A DNA stretch of 64,000 nt from Lotus japonicus (GCF_012489685.1 NC_080044.1:72712732-72776731); one strand, 5' to 3'; numbered from the stretch's first letter, positions 49,594 through 63,353 are shown. Program-made: numbers and translations. Notes: generated by a model not told the origin, from the sequence alone.

Positions 49594-50290
49594 CTATCTT
49601 AGCTGCAAACTAAAATAAGAAAGATCAAAGAAGAGTAAAAACATAAAACCTATGAACATGCTTATCAAGATTTATCTAGCATCTATTCACAAGCATCCAT
49701 GATTTACTTATTCAAAAATCAAGCTCCATGAATTAGAATATGCATTACATACACTCATGGCGCGTAACATAGATGTATCTACATGGAAAAAGATATTGAT
49801 GAGGAAAATACAGATGAAATTTTAAAACATTGTTCATCTAAATGAATATAATTTGTAATACTAACACCAGATTATATGGCATTGCATATTTTCATGCATA
49901 TAAGCACTGGAAAAATAATCACCTGTGAAATTCAGTATTGCAATCTGCAATCTGCAATCTACAATAGTAAACTTCCTGAAAAGGTTCAGAAAAAAAAAAG
50001 CAATGAATGAATCAACTACCCAGAAACGTATATATCCAGTAATTACAACATAGGAGCAGATTCCATTGACAAAAATGGAAATTGAAAACAGCAAAATGAA
50101 TTATAATTCATATCAATACTCAGAAAAAGTGATAAAAAAACAAAAAAAAAATCCTCAGAGATTGTGTTTTTGACATCAAACAGAGCATAAGATCCTCAAT
50201 AATCATCGGATACGAAACTGACAATGATACGTACCCGATCGGAGAGATTTTTCGAGTAATCTAAGGTAGGATCGAAATCGGAGAATCCAA
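49594..50290 (-). promoter_or_regulatory. 5' UTR with leader intron of the RF298-like gene
   Basis: On the minus strand a donor ccgatcgg|gtacgtat lies at about 50234. Acceptor-like tags (ttgcag near 49606, gtcag just before the second ATG at 49566) suggest a leader intron of about 630 bases. The first exon, from about 50290, is GA- and TC-rich. No TATA box is evident. Confidence 0.45.
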
Positions 50291-52078
50291 AAGAGAATTC
50301 ACACTTTTTTTGTTTGGTTTTGTTTTTGTTTATTTAATTAATTATTTTTGTGCTGAGGCTGAGACATCAGAGCTAGCATTGAATTGAATGTCTCTCTCTC
50401 TTCCTCACTAAAAAAGATAAATAAGACAATAATAAAATGATAATTTTTGGGCTGCAAGTATTTCTAAATTTCTAAATAAGACAACAATTTCTAAATGATA
50501 TCAGCTATTTTGGACAAAAAAGAAAAACCAGAGGCTGCACCTACCCTTTAAAATTTGTTCATATTAACACAAAAATATATTTTACTACAATAACATGCTA
50601 TTGTAGTTTTTTCTGTATTTTTTTACTTTATAAATAGTCATTTTAATATTGAAATTTTAAGATTTCAATATTTTTTTAGGTCTCATAATATGAGAAATAT
50701 TTAGTTTTAGTTCATACATTTATTTATTTGGTTTGAGCCCCTACTTTTTTAAAATTTAGTCCATATATTTTTTTAAGTTAATATAATTTATTCCCATTTT
50801 GTTTTTACTTTATTTGGCTATGGTCATCTACCAACCAAAAAGTTAACCAAATTGTGATAACTTTTAAAAATTAAATGGCCACATTTTTTTAATGCTCCAT
50901 TTTCGAGCTTTCACAATTTTATTTTGGGAGAAGTGTTTTTCGGTTTATATTTCATTGGAATTGAAGAAGAGTAGAAGTTAAAGGTTTCCCAAACACATCA
51001 CTGGTGGTTATGGTGGTATCATTGAGATGTGATGTTTAAGGTTAGATACATGTGATTATGTGATGTTTAAGGTTAGATACAAGTCTTCATTTGTTACTTT
51101 CATCTCCTAAACTTTAGTACCATAATTAATCTTATTGCCCAAATTTTATCATGTTAAATCAATTATAGGAAGCTTCAATAGCTTATTTAAGAAAGAAAAA
51201 GAAACAATTGGAAAAGGTGGGGAAAACAATGACAAGTCTCATCACACACACGACCATAGGAAATAAAGTGAAAATAGAGTGACATCCAAAAATATGAAAA
51301 TGGACTAAGTCTAAAAAATGAAAAATAAATTCTTCATAGTCAATTTAGTCCTTAAAGAACTAAGCTAATTGGATTTTCTCTTTTAAAGATGAAAATTGTG
51401 ATTTTGTATTTTACGGATTAAAGTGACTGATTTCATATCTTTCAAGAAATAAAAAATATTTTTAGAAGTAATAGATTAAAATTAAAAAAAAAAACTGAAA
51501 TAAATAAACCTAACATCTGAACTCTAGAAACACTAGGAAGACTCTCAAAGGCCACCACAAACTCAACTAATATTTTCATAATGAGAGAGTCCTGAACTCA
51601 GCTACTATTTCTATTTATATTTAAGGAAAATGTGCTTGCCAAATATTTCTTTATCCTCTCACATTTAACAAAGTCCTAACAGATGAAACAACAATTCTCA
51701 TCAACACAGTTGTTGCTAGAAAGCCTATTTGTCTAAACCCAAGACAAATTTATAGTAAGAACATGAAATTAATATTGAATGCAACAAATAAGCCAGATAT
51801 GTTCCAGAAGCATACGCCGGATCCAGCATCTACAGGATAAAGAGATCAATGCATTTAAATGTCAAGTAGCATCAGGTCTTCCTTTCAACCATCTTTTCAG
51901 TTTCTTCCACAATTCAATGCAAATGATAATTACAACTCACAACCCAATCTCCCTGCATAACTCCCTTTTGCTTCAAGTTCACCATTGATTCCCTTCCAAA
52001 GTTTAAATCTGTAGAGCGGAGCAGCAATGGCGTCCCAGGAAGGCGAGCTGAGGTGTCCCTTGAGGTGGTTCAGTATGG
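50291..52078. other. Intergenic; 3' UTR of the PP2C gene at the right side
   Basis: No gene recognised. A direct 28-base duplication, gatgtttaaggttagatac, occurs at about 51029 and 51062. The sequence from about 51750 to 52078 likely holds the PP2C 3' UTR. Confidence 0.4.
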
Positions 52079-54632
52079 TTAAACAACACGTAACTTGAAT
52101 TCAACCGTGACTTCAATTTCTGAACAAGGTCCTTTTGCTGTCAATACAATGCACCTCATATGGCAACCTTGAGCAGCCTAAAATATAATAACCATTCATT
52201 GATCAGTGTAAATGAAGCAATGCAAAAGACAAATTTGGAACATCAAAATGTACCACTTACGAGAAACTACAAGGACAATTGTGAAGTTTCCATTAAGCAT
52301 CTCTCTTTAATCACTGTACAGCAAAAAGGGGAAAACCGAAAAGAAAGAATAATTACATAGATTAGTATCAAATGATTAATATGAAACAAATGAACTATGT
52401 CCAAGAAAATTGAGATCATACCGACTCAATTGATCCTGGATGTGCTGAAGAGTGAACCGGTGTGGCAGGGCTTCTTATTGAAGCCACATGCTGACAGGAT
52501 TCTAAGTCAGAGAGACTGTTCCTCACAGAACGATAAACATCAGATCCAGTGGTAGCAGATATCTCAGAAGTTCCTCTCCTGGACCTTGTTGCAGTAGCAA
52601 CATTGACCTCACCGGATTCTACTCCAGATGCACTTGACTACAATATCATACTAAAGATTAGATGAAAAATTTAATCAATGACTGGATAAATCTAAATATT
52701 GAACATGCAGTAGCGAAATTTTGATTTTGCATACTGCACTTTTAAAAGATTGACACTCTGGTTAGTCAATTAGTTGGTGTAATTGGACTCCACCTGATGG
52801 GATAAGACACCGTCACACCGCTTATTCAAGTGATAACCAGCTCATTTAATATTACAGCTACTTATACAAGCTTGAATATTGAAAACACAAAAAGCAAATG
52901 ACACCGAAGGAAAATATTCAAGAAACCATACATTATTGAGGCCTTTGATCTGAACAATGATAATTGTTATATCATCTGTTCGGTTCTCAAGTTCCAACCA
53001 GCGTTTATATGACTCTTCAGCAATAGCCACACACGCATCATGAGGATTTGTATAGCGTGCTGCCTACATTGTAAAATGAATCACAGGTTAACGAAGACAA
53101 GAAGATGAACCCTGCCGAAGTTAAGATATTACCTACAGTTTTGCAACATGGAAGTAAACATTGAAATCTTAGTCTACAGAAATGCAGCAGATTACGGATG
53201 ATCAGCAGCAAGTGCAAAATTTTAAGGTTCTCAATTGAACATCTAACTTACAAGGATTGTGCAAACACTAAGAATGTAAAAATAACTATTACTAATTGTC
53301 ATCTTTTTACCCTGTAGTTGCCAAATGAGTCATAGCCTCAAGGGACTATTAACCATTAAAATCTAATACTGCAACTTGTATACCGTTAACCGATGACATG
53401 ATTTTCATTAACAGAAGTAGACAATAAGATTTACAATCATCAGAGTAAGTCAGAATAAATCAGTCAATCAATTTGTGATTTTGTTCAACCTGTGAAGACA
53501 TTATCCAAACATTTGATAAAACTTAGCACATGTTTGTATCCTCTTTGCGTTTGACAGAACGCTAATGAAGACCGAAGGCTCCTTTGATGTTTTGATTATT
53601 GGAAAGTGGAATCCCACTTTCCCATACAAATTAAAAGGACTGTCATTAACCAAACACACAATTAGACATTAAAAGTCAAGAAAATGAACTAAGAGAACAG
53701 GTTGCATATCGTACCATATCAACAACAGTTTGGCTTGACAGGAATTCAAATACTCCATCACTTGCAACTATAAAGAAAAGATGATTAGGTGTCAGCTGGA
53801 GTTGTAAAACTTCTGGAATTGCAACAACACCAATAGTCTCGGCCAAACTATCCCCTAAACTCCTTGTAAACGCAGTTCCAGGATACATCCCATTTGGAAC
53901 CCACAGTCTTGGAGGATCATTACCCCGACTCTCTTCATCACCCCAATGCTGGATATCCGGATCCTTGAGCCCTTCCACTTGATCAACACTCAACACCCTT
54001 GCCCCGCAAAGTTTCACCCTCTCATATTCATCTCTCCGAAACGGTGTCTGATCAGAGGACAAGTCCTGAGCAATAACGCGATTCCCATCCTTAACAGCTA
54101 TGACAGCTCTAGAATCACCAACATTAGCCACATAGAGGGTATCTCCAATAACAAGCACCGTAATTGCAGTAGTGCCACTCATTGAATCATCGATCTCACT
54201 AATACGCAACTCGTGATTCGTCGTCGAGAACGCAGAAGTGTATGCTTGAACAGGGTCCTCCAACAATGCAGGATCATTTGATAAATTTTCTACCAGTCTA
54301 TCCTTAACAAAGTTCGAACACCGGCTGCCTAATTGACCATGTCCATCATAAACACCAAAGAAATGGACACTGGGGTTACCTTGAATTTGTGTCCTAATGC
54401 AAAAACTGTCTTGGTTTTCTTTATCCGGAGAGTCAGGGTAGTATCCTCTCAGCGTGAGAAAAGTATACTCCAACTTGAAGTTGTGGGAAGGAACAGGAAC
54501 AGACTTCACTGATCTCTGAGAGATTATGTTCTTCTTATGGCCACGTGGGAAGCCATGTTCTCTGTAGTTCCCAGAATCACCATCTAATGAAGAAGGGTTG
54601 GCACAGCAAAACTTGCAATTGACACAACCCAT
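52079..54632 (-). CDS. Protein phosphatase 2C of the At3g06270 type (454 aa, 4 exons)
   Basis: Exons 5' to 3': 54632-53715, 53063-52932, 52637-52422, 52177-52079. The N-terminus [10 protein letters not shown] is a typical myristoylation and palmitoylation signal, so membrane attachment is expected. The catalytic core has [29 protein letters not shown] (metal-binding Asp), [26 protein letters not shown] and [10 protein letters not shown], with [10 protein letters not shown] in exon 2. These are PP2C motifs for Mg/Mn-dependent Ser/Thr dephosphorylation, and the closest match I recall is Arabidopsis At3g06270 (about 348 aa). Exons 3 and 4 add a Ser-rich tail of about 100 residues beyond the usual end. 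Splice sites are good, but this extension is less certain than the core and may be an alternative form. Confidence 0.88.
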
Positions 54633-55100
54633 GTTTCAATTTCAAACTATTCAGCTGGAAACAAAAGCTTAAGACCAAATGTGATGTTGCAAGCAGTAAC
54701 TACAGGGTAGATAATTCTAAAACTCTACCGCATTGTCGCATTTTGGGAATTTGGGAGAACATGAACAAACCCTAGAGATAAAATCAGAAGGAAATTTAGG
54801 ATTTTGAGGTGGGAATAGTGGTCTGCGGGTGGAAAAAACAAGAGGGTATTTGTCCAATTGTGCGGAAAAGAAAACAATGAATTGAGCTCAAAAGGGTGAG
54901 AAAAAACAGAACCCTAGAGCAAACCCAGAAAAGGAAGAAACACCTGCTACACCCAAAACGTGAAATGGGGTTATCAGAAAGGGGGAAAAGAATTGTACTT
55001 TGCGTATGAGAGTGAAAAAAGAAGAGATATGAGAATTGAAGGAAACAGACACCAATTCAAAAGGAGAATGAAGAGTTGAAATTCAAGTTGAGAATCAGAG
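54633..55100 (-). promoter_or_regulatory. PP2C leader and upstream region
   Basis: Purine-rich on the plus strand (pyrimidine-rich on the transcript strand), typical of plant leaders. No TATA box recognised. Confidence 0.3.
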
Positions 55101-56697
55101 AATTGGAATTGGAATGAGAGGGATGATGGAAGAAGATGAATTCAGATTCTATTGCCATGAATGCGTGCGTGCATATTTGCATTGCATGACACGACGCACC
55201 ATGGAATTTTCTCTGCAGAAAGAGAACCAAACCCCGTCTTCCAAGAAACAAAACGTTGGAAAATTCAGCTCTTCGTTTACTTTCTACGCGCTATATCGTG
55301 ATAATGAGTCATTAAATATGTGGTTTTGTATTTTTAATTGTTTTTAAATTAAGGTAACCATGTTCTTTTATTAATTAATTTTCTAAAAAGAACGTGTTGG
55401 ACTAAAGCAGTTAGAATTTATGAGAGTGTTGAAACGAAAAATTATTTAAATGATCTAGGATATAGATTTAGTGAAGCTTTAATAAATTTGAATATAAAAT
55501 GTAAATTTAGGTTTGAAATGAGAATACGTGGTCATTAGATGGATTCCGAGGGACTGTAATATAGCTGCAGGTTGGTTGGCTAGAACAAGATTGAGATTCT
55601 TTAATCCGTGCGTTAGATTTTTTGAAGCCCCTTATGTTTAGGGATTTCATGTGTGTGTGTTAGTGTTGCTACCGATGTAACAAAAAAAAGATAGGAGAAT
55701 ATGTGACTTTTTATTTGTAGTGAAATAGTATATGATATTTTTCAAGGAAATATATTATGTTTTTATTCATATGTTTTAAATAATAAGTTTTTTTTGAAAT
55801 TCTTAAATAGCAAAAGATTGATAACCAGTTTGTTGGTTTTTTTAAAATAATATTATAAAAAATAAAACTATTTACCAAATTTTTGTATCAACATGGGCTA
55901 GTTGGTGGTAGAGAGAAATTCATTGTTTGCGACAGAAAAGAAGTCTGTCTCCAAAGTTTTGCGACAGAAAACATATCCGTCACAAAATCCTTGTTGAGAA
56001 CATTTGCCCTTCAGATCAATATTTCTCATTGTTAGCCTTGGTCATGGGTGAAGAAAATGGGGTGAGAGTTTTGGAATGTGACTGTTAGGAGGATGAACTA
56101 TATTGCATTGGGAATGTGGGAGTTGAATCTGGGTTTAGATCAAGAAGTGAGTTTTTTTTCATCATTGGGGAAGACTTTTCTCTAACAAATTTAAAATTGA
56201 AACTGGCGTTGTAGTGATGATGAATAGGTGGGAAGTTTTTGTGTTTTCGGTTGGAGAGATTGAGCTCTTCCACCGCTTTCAGTGCAGCTCTCTGGGTCAC
56301 CTTCAGTCTCATGAAAAGGATAAAGGAAGAGGACCTCCATTTTTAATTTTAGAGTTTAGAGAGTGAGACGTGAGGGTTGAAGAAGAAGATTAGTAAAATC
56401 CTTCCCATATTGACATTGCTTTATACTTTACTTTTACTGCAACCAACTATTATTGTTTGTTTCAAAAACAAAAAGAAACTATTATTGTTGGGTAAAATAA
56501 CAATGAATTTGTTAACGAGCACTTACAAAACATACCAAAAAAAAAATTAACAGCTAACACAACATTTCTTTCTTTCTTTCTTAATTGCCTGTCTCCACAT
56601 AACTTGGCAGAGAATAAAGAACATCAGTTAAGAGTTTCCATCAGATATCTGATGGTGCCTCTGCCATTTCAGACAATCCTCAGTGGCCATTCATATT
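55101..56697. other. Intergenic, no gene recognised
   Basis: The stretch at 55918-55995 (gcgacagaaaa, tccgtcacaaaatcc) resembles CACTA subterminal words, but no matching ends were found. A minus-strand open frame at 56085-56312 has no known motif. The 3' UTR of the AP-5 gene probably lies just left of 56698. Confidence 0.4.
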
Positions 56698-59600
56698 TTA
56701 CACCTTCATTGTGGCAACATGTGGGCACTTACCAAGAGTATTCCACAAAATATAGTCTCCAGAAGTAACCTGTTTACAAACCAAGAAATTGTGAAAATCC
56801 GAACAAATATCATCGACACTGGAAGGAGCCCAAAATTTTGGGAGATTTATCATAGATGTGGGGCTTGCTTGAAATATGAACCACTGATCTAAAACGAACA
56901 AAAATTGTAAACATACCTGAGTTGAAAACTCCATGGGTGCTTTTACAGCTGGGTAGATGCTCACCTACAAAATGCACAAACTATCAGATGGACAACAAAA
57001 GATAGAACTTTCACTATGGCTGATGACTCCTCTTTACCCTTTGATGTTAAAATCAAAGAATAGAAAGGGCAAGTTGTACGATAAATACACTACAGGGAGT
57101 GGCATCGGAACAAAACACAGAAACATAAGGTTATTATCAATTACCGTGAACATATATTTGTGATACTAAAACAAAATTAGATGGATCTTAATTCTTTATC
57201 TAAAATATGAATGTCAACAAAGATGGACTCCTAGACTCACAGATTTAGGATCAACCGCAATTCCAGATACAGATGCCCCAATGATCTTGAATGATACCTG
57301 TGATTAATAACAAAACAACTATAAAATATAATCCTCATGGAGTTAGATGCTTCAACGTAATTTCAAGATATGTAGTCTAACCAAACGCATGCTCTTAAAT
57401 TTTACAATAATTACTTTTTTATACATGGAATATATAATCAATCTATTCGTAGACAGTTAAGTAGCATAAACAAGGAAATTTTTCCCAAAAGCTCGATAGA
57501 ACAGTGTCCAAGTGCACAACTATTGAAAGCTTGACTGACTAGTCGTATCAAGAAGTTAGCTAGGATAAATATACTCCAATTTAGAAGTACAGAAAAGCAT
57601 ATAACATGCTAAAAAGAAGCCAATAACACACATACCTGAGGGCCATGAACTAACTCATAATGAGTAAACATGGAAAGATTATCATTATTTATTACTCTAA
57701 CCATCAAAGAGACTGGCATAAACAAAAAACAATAAAAGAAAATGAATAAATGATCACAAAAAGATATTACTTTATTATACTGTATGCCAACCCTTATCTG
57801 CTTCGGGGTATAAGATATGAAACTTAAGTCTTAATGCCTGAAATTCTTATGATGATTGGATAACATAGGAGAAACTAAAATTAGAAGAATGAAGATTGGA
57901 CAAATCGGGTAACAAATTAAACAGATAGAATATTTAGTACAAATTTGTTCCAAAAGGAGTTAAAGTCAGAATGTTGAGATTATTAATTTGTCAGGAGTCT
58001 AGTACGTAACATGTCCAATTGGTTTGTATTGTACAATGTGTACTATATTTGCATCTCGCCTAGAATATTAGTAGGACTTCGCTTATCTTTTTATAAGTAA
58101 AATAAATTTATTGAATGGTGAGTTACAAGGGTACTAAGACCCTTAAAACACAAATGTTTAAATCCAATGAAATATGACCGCCCCTGCTTATTGATGATGA
58201 TACTACTCATAACTAGAAACCAATATTTCCCTTGGCACCTATCATTACAGAAATAGGGGTATTAAATTATTGCTTTGAGCATTTTCACAGCAATACGGTT
58301 ATTCTGCTTCAGTGTCACATTATTGAAATATATTCTCTGTTATCTCTTCTTCTTCCCATCCCTTAATTTCAGCACTAAGGAGACGACAATATGATTACAT
58401 GATAAAATTACCAACAGCATAAACTAATCAAGAATGAAAACAAAATAATGAAACAAATATCAATTGACAGAGAAATGCAAACTTCATTAAATGTTAAAAG
58501 ATAAAGAAGATCCTGTGCTAAAAGATAATATAAAAATGGGGAGGCACGTACTTTAGCATAATTGTATGCTTGCCAGCAAAATGGTTCCTCTAGATCAACT
58601 GGAGGAAGATCCTTGTTCATTTTCTCCATCAAATGTTCTTCATTAACCATGTTGCTAGCATTTTCTGCCTCATTATCACTATCCTCATCAGCAATGGTTC
58701 CAAATGATGACTTAGAGGAAGACACCCTTTGGATTTTCCATGGCGCAAACTTGACTGTTCCAGGGAAAGTCACTTCAATACTTTTCCCAGACAGTCCCCG
58801 TCCACTTGGCACAATTTTCCATTCAACAGAGTGCTCTGAAGTTGAAACTGATCCAACAGAAGGAGTCCCATCCAAAGATACAATCCTCCTCCTAGGAAAG
58901 GGCATAGTCACAGTACAGAACTCCATTGTTAAAGGAGCCTTATAACCTCCCATTAGACGTAACTTGAATAGAAATGCACCTTCATCCTCAGAAACCATTG
59001 ATAATTGATAGAATCCCTTAATAGGGGGTCCAAGGGTACAAGTTGCCTGATAGCGCATCAACACAAAATTACCTAATGGAGGAGAAAACACCAGACCCTG
59101 CTTATCCAAACCCTGATCTGAAACTTGAGCACAAGGATGATATGATGAAACCTCAAGGTTTGCTGTGTTCAATCCTGTTAAGGGAAATGACACGTCTGGC
59201 AACCCTTCCAGTTCAGCTCTACAATTTATTTGACCAGAAACTGATATAATATCTGGAATTTCATCTCTATCATACAGAGCTGCATGAACAATCTCATGAA
59301 TCGTGAACAGCATTTTCTGCTTTCCTTTGTATAGATATGGCTTCCAAGCTGGTTGCTTCTGGTCTGCAGGAGGCAAATCTGATGCAGAAAAGCCATTGAC
59401 CTTGATGGTGAAAATATTGGAATAATTAAGGTCCAAGGGTGTACCTGTATAAAAAATATACATTGATAAAATAAAGTTACAAGCAATAGATAACTGTCAG
59501 GTTATCTTTAAACGTTACAACAAAATTACGAGATGAGAAATACCAGAATAAAAGGTACCAACCAAAGGGCATTGAACTACTTATAAATGTCCTGAGTGCA

Positions 59601-61842
59601 TCTTTATCCAAAGGCTTAGACCCAATTTTCGGAGTATCAGCTGAAACAGATCCTGGTGCAGCTGCACTCAAAGGAGAGGAGGCAACTGGTGGAGCCACGG
59701 GTTTTGCCCTGGAGGAGATGCCTATACTGCCGGTCAATGAATCAAACAGCCCTCCAACAGAGGGAGCTGCACTCACGATTACTTCAGGTTCTGCGGTGTC
59801 GCCAGTAATTATGTCACCAATGGCATGAGCTATCATAAATGCCCTGTGAAATTAAAGGAAAAAGTAGCCTGATATCTCTCATTAAAAGTACATGCGATTA
59901 AGTAACACTCCATGACCATCAATACTGCAAACAAACTATAGTCGGACCCATGTTAATGTGGGTGTGTGTGTGCATGACTGTGTGTGTCATAAATATATAA
60001 ACAACTCTGCCTTTTGCCACTAGGTGCAGTCGGCTACATGCACACCACCCCATATATCTCTATCATGTTTAATGTATTAAATTTTAAAATAGACCGCTTA
60101 CCTGTAAATCTCTCTTAATGATTTGGCTTATACCTTTTCTTAGTCTCCCTCTGCCTCTACGAGTCTACATATAGGACTATCCTCCATTTGGTGAACCCTC
60201 CTAACCAGTGCATCTATAGGTCCTCCCATTACAGGTCTAGACAACCTAAGGTGAGACTATCATATTTTCTTAAGTATGGGCTACTAAAAAATTTCTCTAA
60301 AAGTCCACTGAAAGTGCACTTCAAGCACATTGTAAGAAGGGCATTGGGATATGTGGCTTCTATTTTCCCACACAATACAATGAGCACATACACGAAATGA
60401 ATGAAAATCGATGTTAAAATCTCACCTCCCACCCTCAACTTAAAGGGAGAGGAGTCAGCACTAAAAAACACACTGATACTTGGAAGTTGTTACAAGCAAA
60501 TAAGCTTACATCCTAACATGATGGGAAGACCCAACAAGCCCAAGAGCTCTCCATTTTAAAAGTAGTTGATCTATCAAGAACTAACCATCTTAAAAGCTTA
60601 AGCTGTTAGGTAGAGACACCCATGAGTGGTCTAATATTATCTTTAATATGCTTCCTCATGCAATTGCCCCATGCCAACTTTGTCTAGTACCAAAATTCTG
60701 TTTATTTATGAAGAAAGGGGTGGTAATGATCATATTCCTAACCATCTGATCATAAAGGTCTCTTACTATGTAAAGGATCAGTATCCTACAAAGTTTAAAC
60801 TGTTAGGTGGAGACTCATCAATGAGACTATATCTCTTAGTTAGAATACCTTGGGGAATCTAGTTCCCAAAAGAAAACTAAACCCACCATTCCTTTTGCAT
60901 CAACCACTTCTCCAATAAGACACTAATGTTTAAGCATGCCAGTGTTATTTTCTTAACCCACATAATGGCTTATTAGTTGTAATCTAAGTTGGGGCTCCAA
61001 TGGGCAATTGCCTTGGCATCTGCCAGTACAAGCTGAACAAAAACCTCATTCAGTAGCATTCTCAGCAAAATTAGGTAAATTTCTCACACAATTTATCAAA
61101 ACTTCTGACATGGGTAGTAACCCAATAAATCATCCATTGATCCAATAAAAAATTATAATACTAATTACACTACAACTACACAATCTAAACTATATGGTAT
61201 ACTAATTCCTGAATGCTGAAGCCATTTACAAGTAAAGTAACTTAGCATAAATATAATACCCTGTTATTGAAGGAAGATCCAGCAAGAGAGAAGACAAACT
61301 ACCATCAAGCCCAAGAGCACTTCCACAATCAGCTCTTTTACATAACTTGGCATAAGCCTTCAAATGCCTAGGCTCAACCAATGGCAGAACAAGTATACTG
61401 TAATGGCCCCTAATGTGCAAGATTAGAGGCCACAGAAGATTATCATCGTCCTCCTCTTCCTTGTTAATGTAAAGACCAATTACATGACGAGTAATAGGAT
61501 CATCCACCCACGAATCTGACCCCACAGATGAATTGCTCTTGCGGATGCCAAATCCTCGCGCAGATCCTTCCCTGCAAGGAATTTAGTTACCATTTTCGCA
61601 TTCGAATAATGAGATTCGTTCAGAGTAGAAGCAATTAGAGCGTGAAATGAATGGAACCTGTGTCTTCTTTGGAGAAAAGCATCGGCTAGGTCAGAGTCAG
61701 GGGGTAAGGAAGAGAAGACATGATCGGCGGTGGTGCAAGCAGCTCGCCACCGCTTCTCTACCACCGGAAACTTCCTGGAGAAAGCGACGGCGTCGAGGTT
61801 GTTGAGAATCCAGATTGCTCTGATGCAGCAACCGCTGGGCAT
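56698..61842 (-). CDS. AP5M: AP-5 complex subunit mu (615 aa, 7 exons)
   Basis: Exons 5' to 3': 61842-61658, 61571-61260, 59843-59563, 59444-58552, 57297-57241, 56964-56917, 56769-56698. All GT-AG junctions join in frame. The start MPSGCCIRAIWILNNLDAVA opens a longin-like small domain, followed by SDSWVDDPITRHVIGLY, YSILVLPLVEPRHLKAYAKL and SLSSLLLDLPSITG. A disordered Ser/Ala/Pro linker in exon 3 leads to the mu homology domain in exons 4-7 (KPYLYKGKQ, EGLPDVSFPL, GNFVLMRYQA, SGDYILWNTLGK). AP-5 is a late-endosome adaptor complex; mu is the medium, cargo-facing subunit. Length fits the Arabidopsis homologue, recalled as At2g20790 (613 aa). Intron 2 holds decayed retroelement sequence. Confidence 0.95.
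60570..60850 (-). repeat. Decayed TRIM-like LTR sequences in AP5M intron 2
   Basis: The words 'cttaaaagcttaagctgtta' with 'ggtagagacacccatgagtgg' (60590-60635) and 'agtttaaactgttaggtgga' with 'gactcatcaatgaga' (60786-60825) are two diverged copies of an LTR tail. The same tail is seen, reversed, in the TRIM family at 23455 and 39017. No primer site or clean duplication remains. Confidence 0.45.
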
Positions 61843-62215
61843 GGTAGTTTCTCCGAGCGGACTGGGACGGAGAAGGAACTAGCGTACGGTGTCCATGATG
61901 AACTCGCAGTGTGCAAGTTTTCGGTTAAAATGAAATTACAATTGGACCCTCGAAAAAACAAATTACAATTGGATAGTATTTTTTTAATGGGTGAATTGAA
62001 ATTGATCCTTTAGTTATTTTTATTGATTTTAGTCTCGAAATATGAGAAATTAGTTTTTGTAGTTTGTCTTCCTTTATTAAGTGAAGGAGAAGAAGGGTGA
62101 GGAGATCACCTACCTAAGGTCGAATCCATTCACATTATAATGGGGACAAGCACCTCATAAGAATTTTATACTTACTAAATACTATATAGAATGTATGAAT
62201 TGCCTCCACTAAAGT
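61843..62215 (-). promoter_or_regulatory. Upstream region of AP5M
   Basis: Non-coding. A direct near-repeat, aaattacaattgga, occurs at 61931 and 61960. No core promoter motif stands out. Confidence 0.3.
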
Positions 62216-62230
62216 TTAGTATTTTAACAT

Positions 62231-62420
62231 TTTTTTTTGTAACATGGAGGGCCAAGGCCCCGAAAGCGAAAAGACGCTACCCTACAGGAAAACGGAGAAG
62301 CCAAGAGCTTCATCAGTGTCCTGAATAAGAAAACTACGACATTCCGCTATTGGAAGGTACAACAAATGCATCCCAACACCAAACACATGCGCCAACTTAG
62401 CTAAGCAATCTGCCACTAAG
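62231..62420 (-). pseudogene. 5'-truncated LINE fragment with 15-base target duplication
   Basis: The minus strand encodes LVADCLAKLAHVFGVGMHLL, then YLPIAECRSFLIQDTDEALG and a stop. This is the end of a LINE RNase H domain, still open to its natural stop. It is followed by a short poly(A) tail (T run at 62231-62238 on the plus strand). The insert lies between two copies of ttagtattttaacat (62216-62230 and 62421-62435). The intact duplication and clean frame suggest a fairly recent insertion. Confidence 0.88.
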
Positions 62421-62435
62421 TTAGTATTTTAACAT

Positions 62436-62990
62436 TATATGTTTATGTATATGTGTTTGTATATATTGCTTCACAACTTTTTTGTTTTATAGATTCGTCG
62501 CTGCACCTACCTATGTGGTGGTGGTGGTTATGAGTCGGTGACTTAAAGAAGAAGAAAGATGGCACTGTGGCTTCACGATGAAAGGGCAGGGAATACGACA
62601 TCAGAGACGGCTTTATGATTGAGATTAACAGCGACTGTGATGGTCGAAGATAGCTTCACAGGTGAGAGTGAGAAGGGAGAGAGATGTTGGATGAGTGATA
62701 ACAACTCACCTAGATGAGAGAAGTGAGTGAGAAGGGGGGGGGGGGATTAGGGTTGTGGAACAATAAAACTTATATATGTTCAGGTTCATGATTTAGTTTA
62801 GATTTCATTTCCTTAAATCCCAAATTTGAATCAAACTCATCGGATTTATCTTTTCATAATTCAATCCAATTTGTTTTTTTCTTTTCTTAACCAATCGTAG
62901 AATTTTTAATTTTAATTAAATTCAAAATTTACATTTTGATATGGCAAAAACTGGTAACAAAAAAAAGATGTATATTAAAATTAAAAGTAC
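62436..62990. other. Intergenic
   Basis: No gene recognised. A poly(G) run of about 12 bases lies at 62735-62746. Confidence 0.4.
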
Positions 62991-63122
62991 TCCGGCCCAA
63001 GGCTAAAGTGGTCCATTACTCCAGAAACCCCAGTTCTAATTTTTGATGGGGTCAATATAAACCCTAATTCTTACATTCTTCACTTTTCTTCTCGACTCTG
63101 CACATCTCTCGCTCTTGCTGTG
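62991..63122 (+). promoter_or_regulatory. Housekeeping-type promoter and first leader exon
   Basis: GGCCCA (site II type) lies at 62995-63000 and a telo-box, AAACCCTAA, at 63059-63067. The leader is pyrimidine-rich and ends in ttgctgtg|gtgag at 63122-63123. Telo-box plus site II is typical of genes for ribosomal proteins, translation and nucleolar factors. It belongs to the gene that follows. Confidence 0.6.
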
Positions 63123-63353
63123 GTGAGTTCCTCCTCCTACTCTCATGCTTCTTCTTCTTCTTCCGAGTTATCCATGCGGAAATTACATGATGTTTCTCAA
63201 ATTTCTATCATGATGTTTCTTATTCTTTGCAATTATTTATAATTTATGTATCTAGCTCCTTATTTTCTCTATTTTATTTTCCATTTGACTGATTTTCTCT
63301 CTTATGCTGGTTTTTTTGAAGGATTTTGCAACTGCTCTGCTGTTTCTTCCAAA

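Noticed and set aside
55918..55995. Second CACTA element suggested by gcgacag/ccgtcacaaaa words
   Set aside because: No CACTA ends or target duplication were found around it; at best an old remnant.
56085..56312. 75-codon minus-strand frame as a gene
   Set aside because: No recognisable domain, no clear promoter or splice support.
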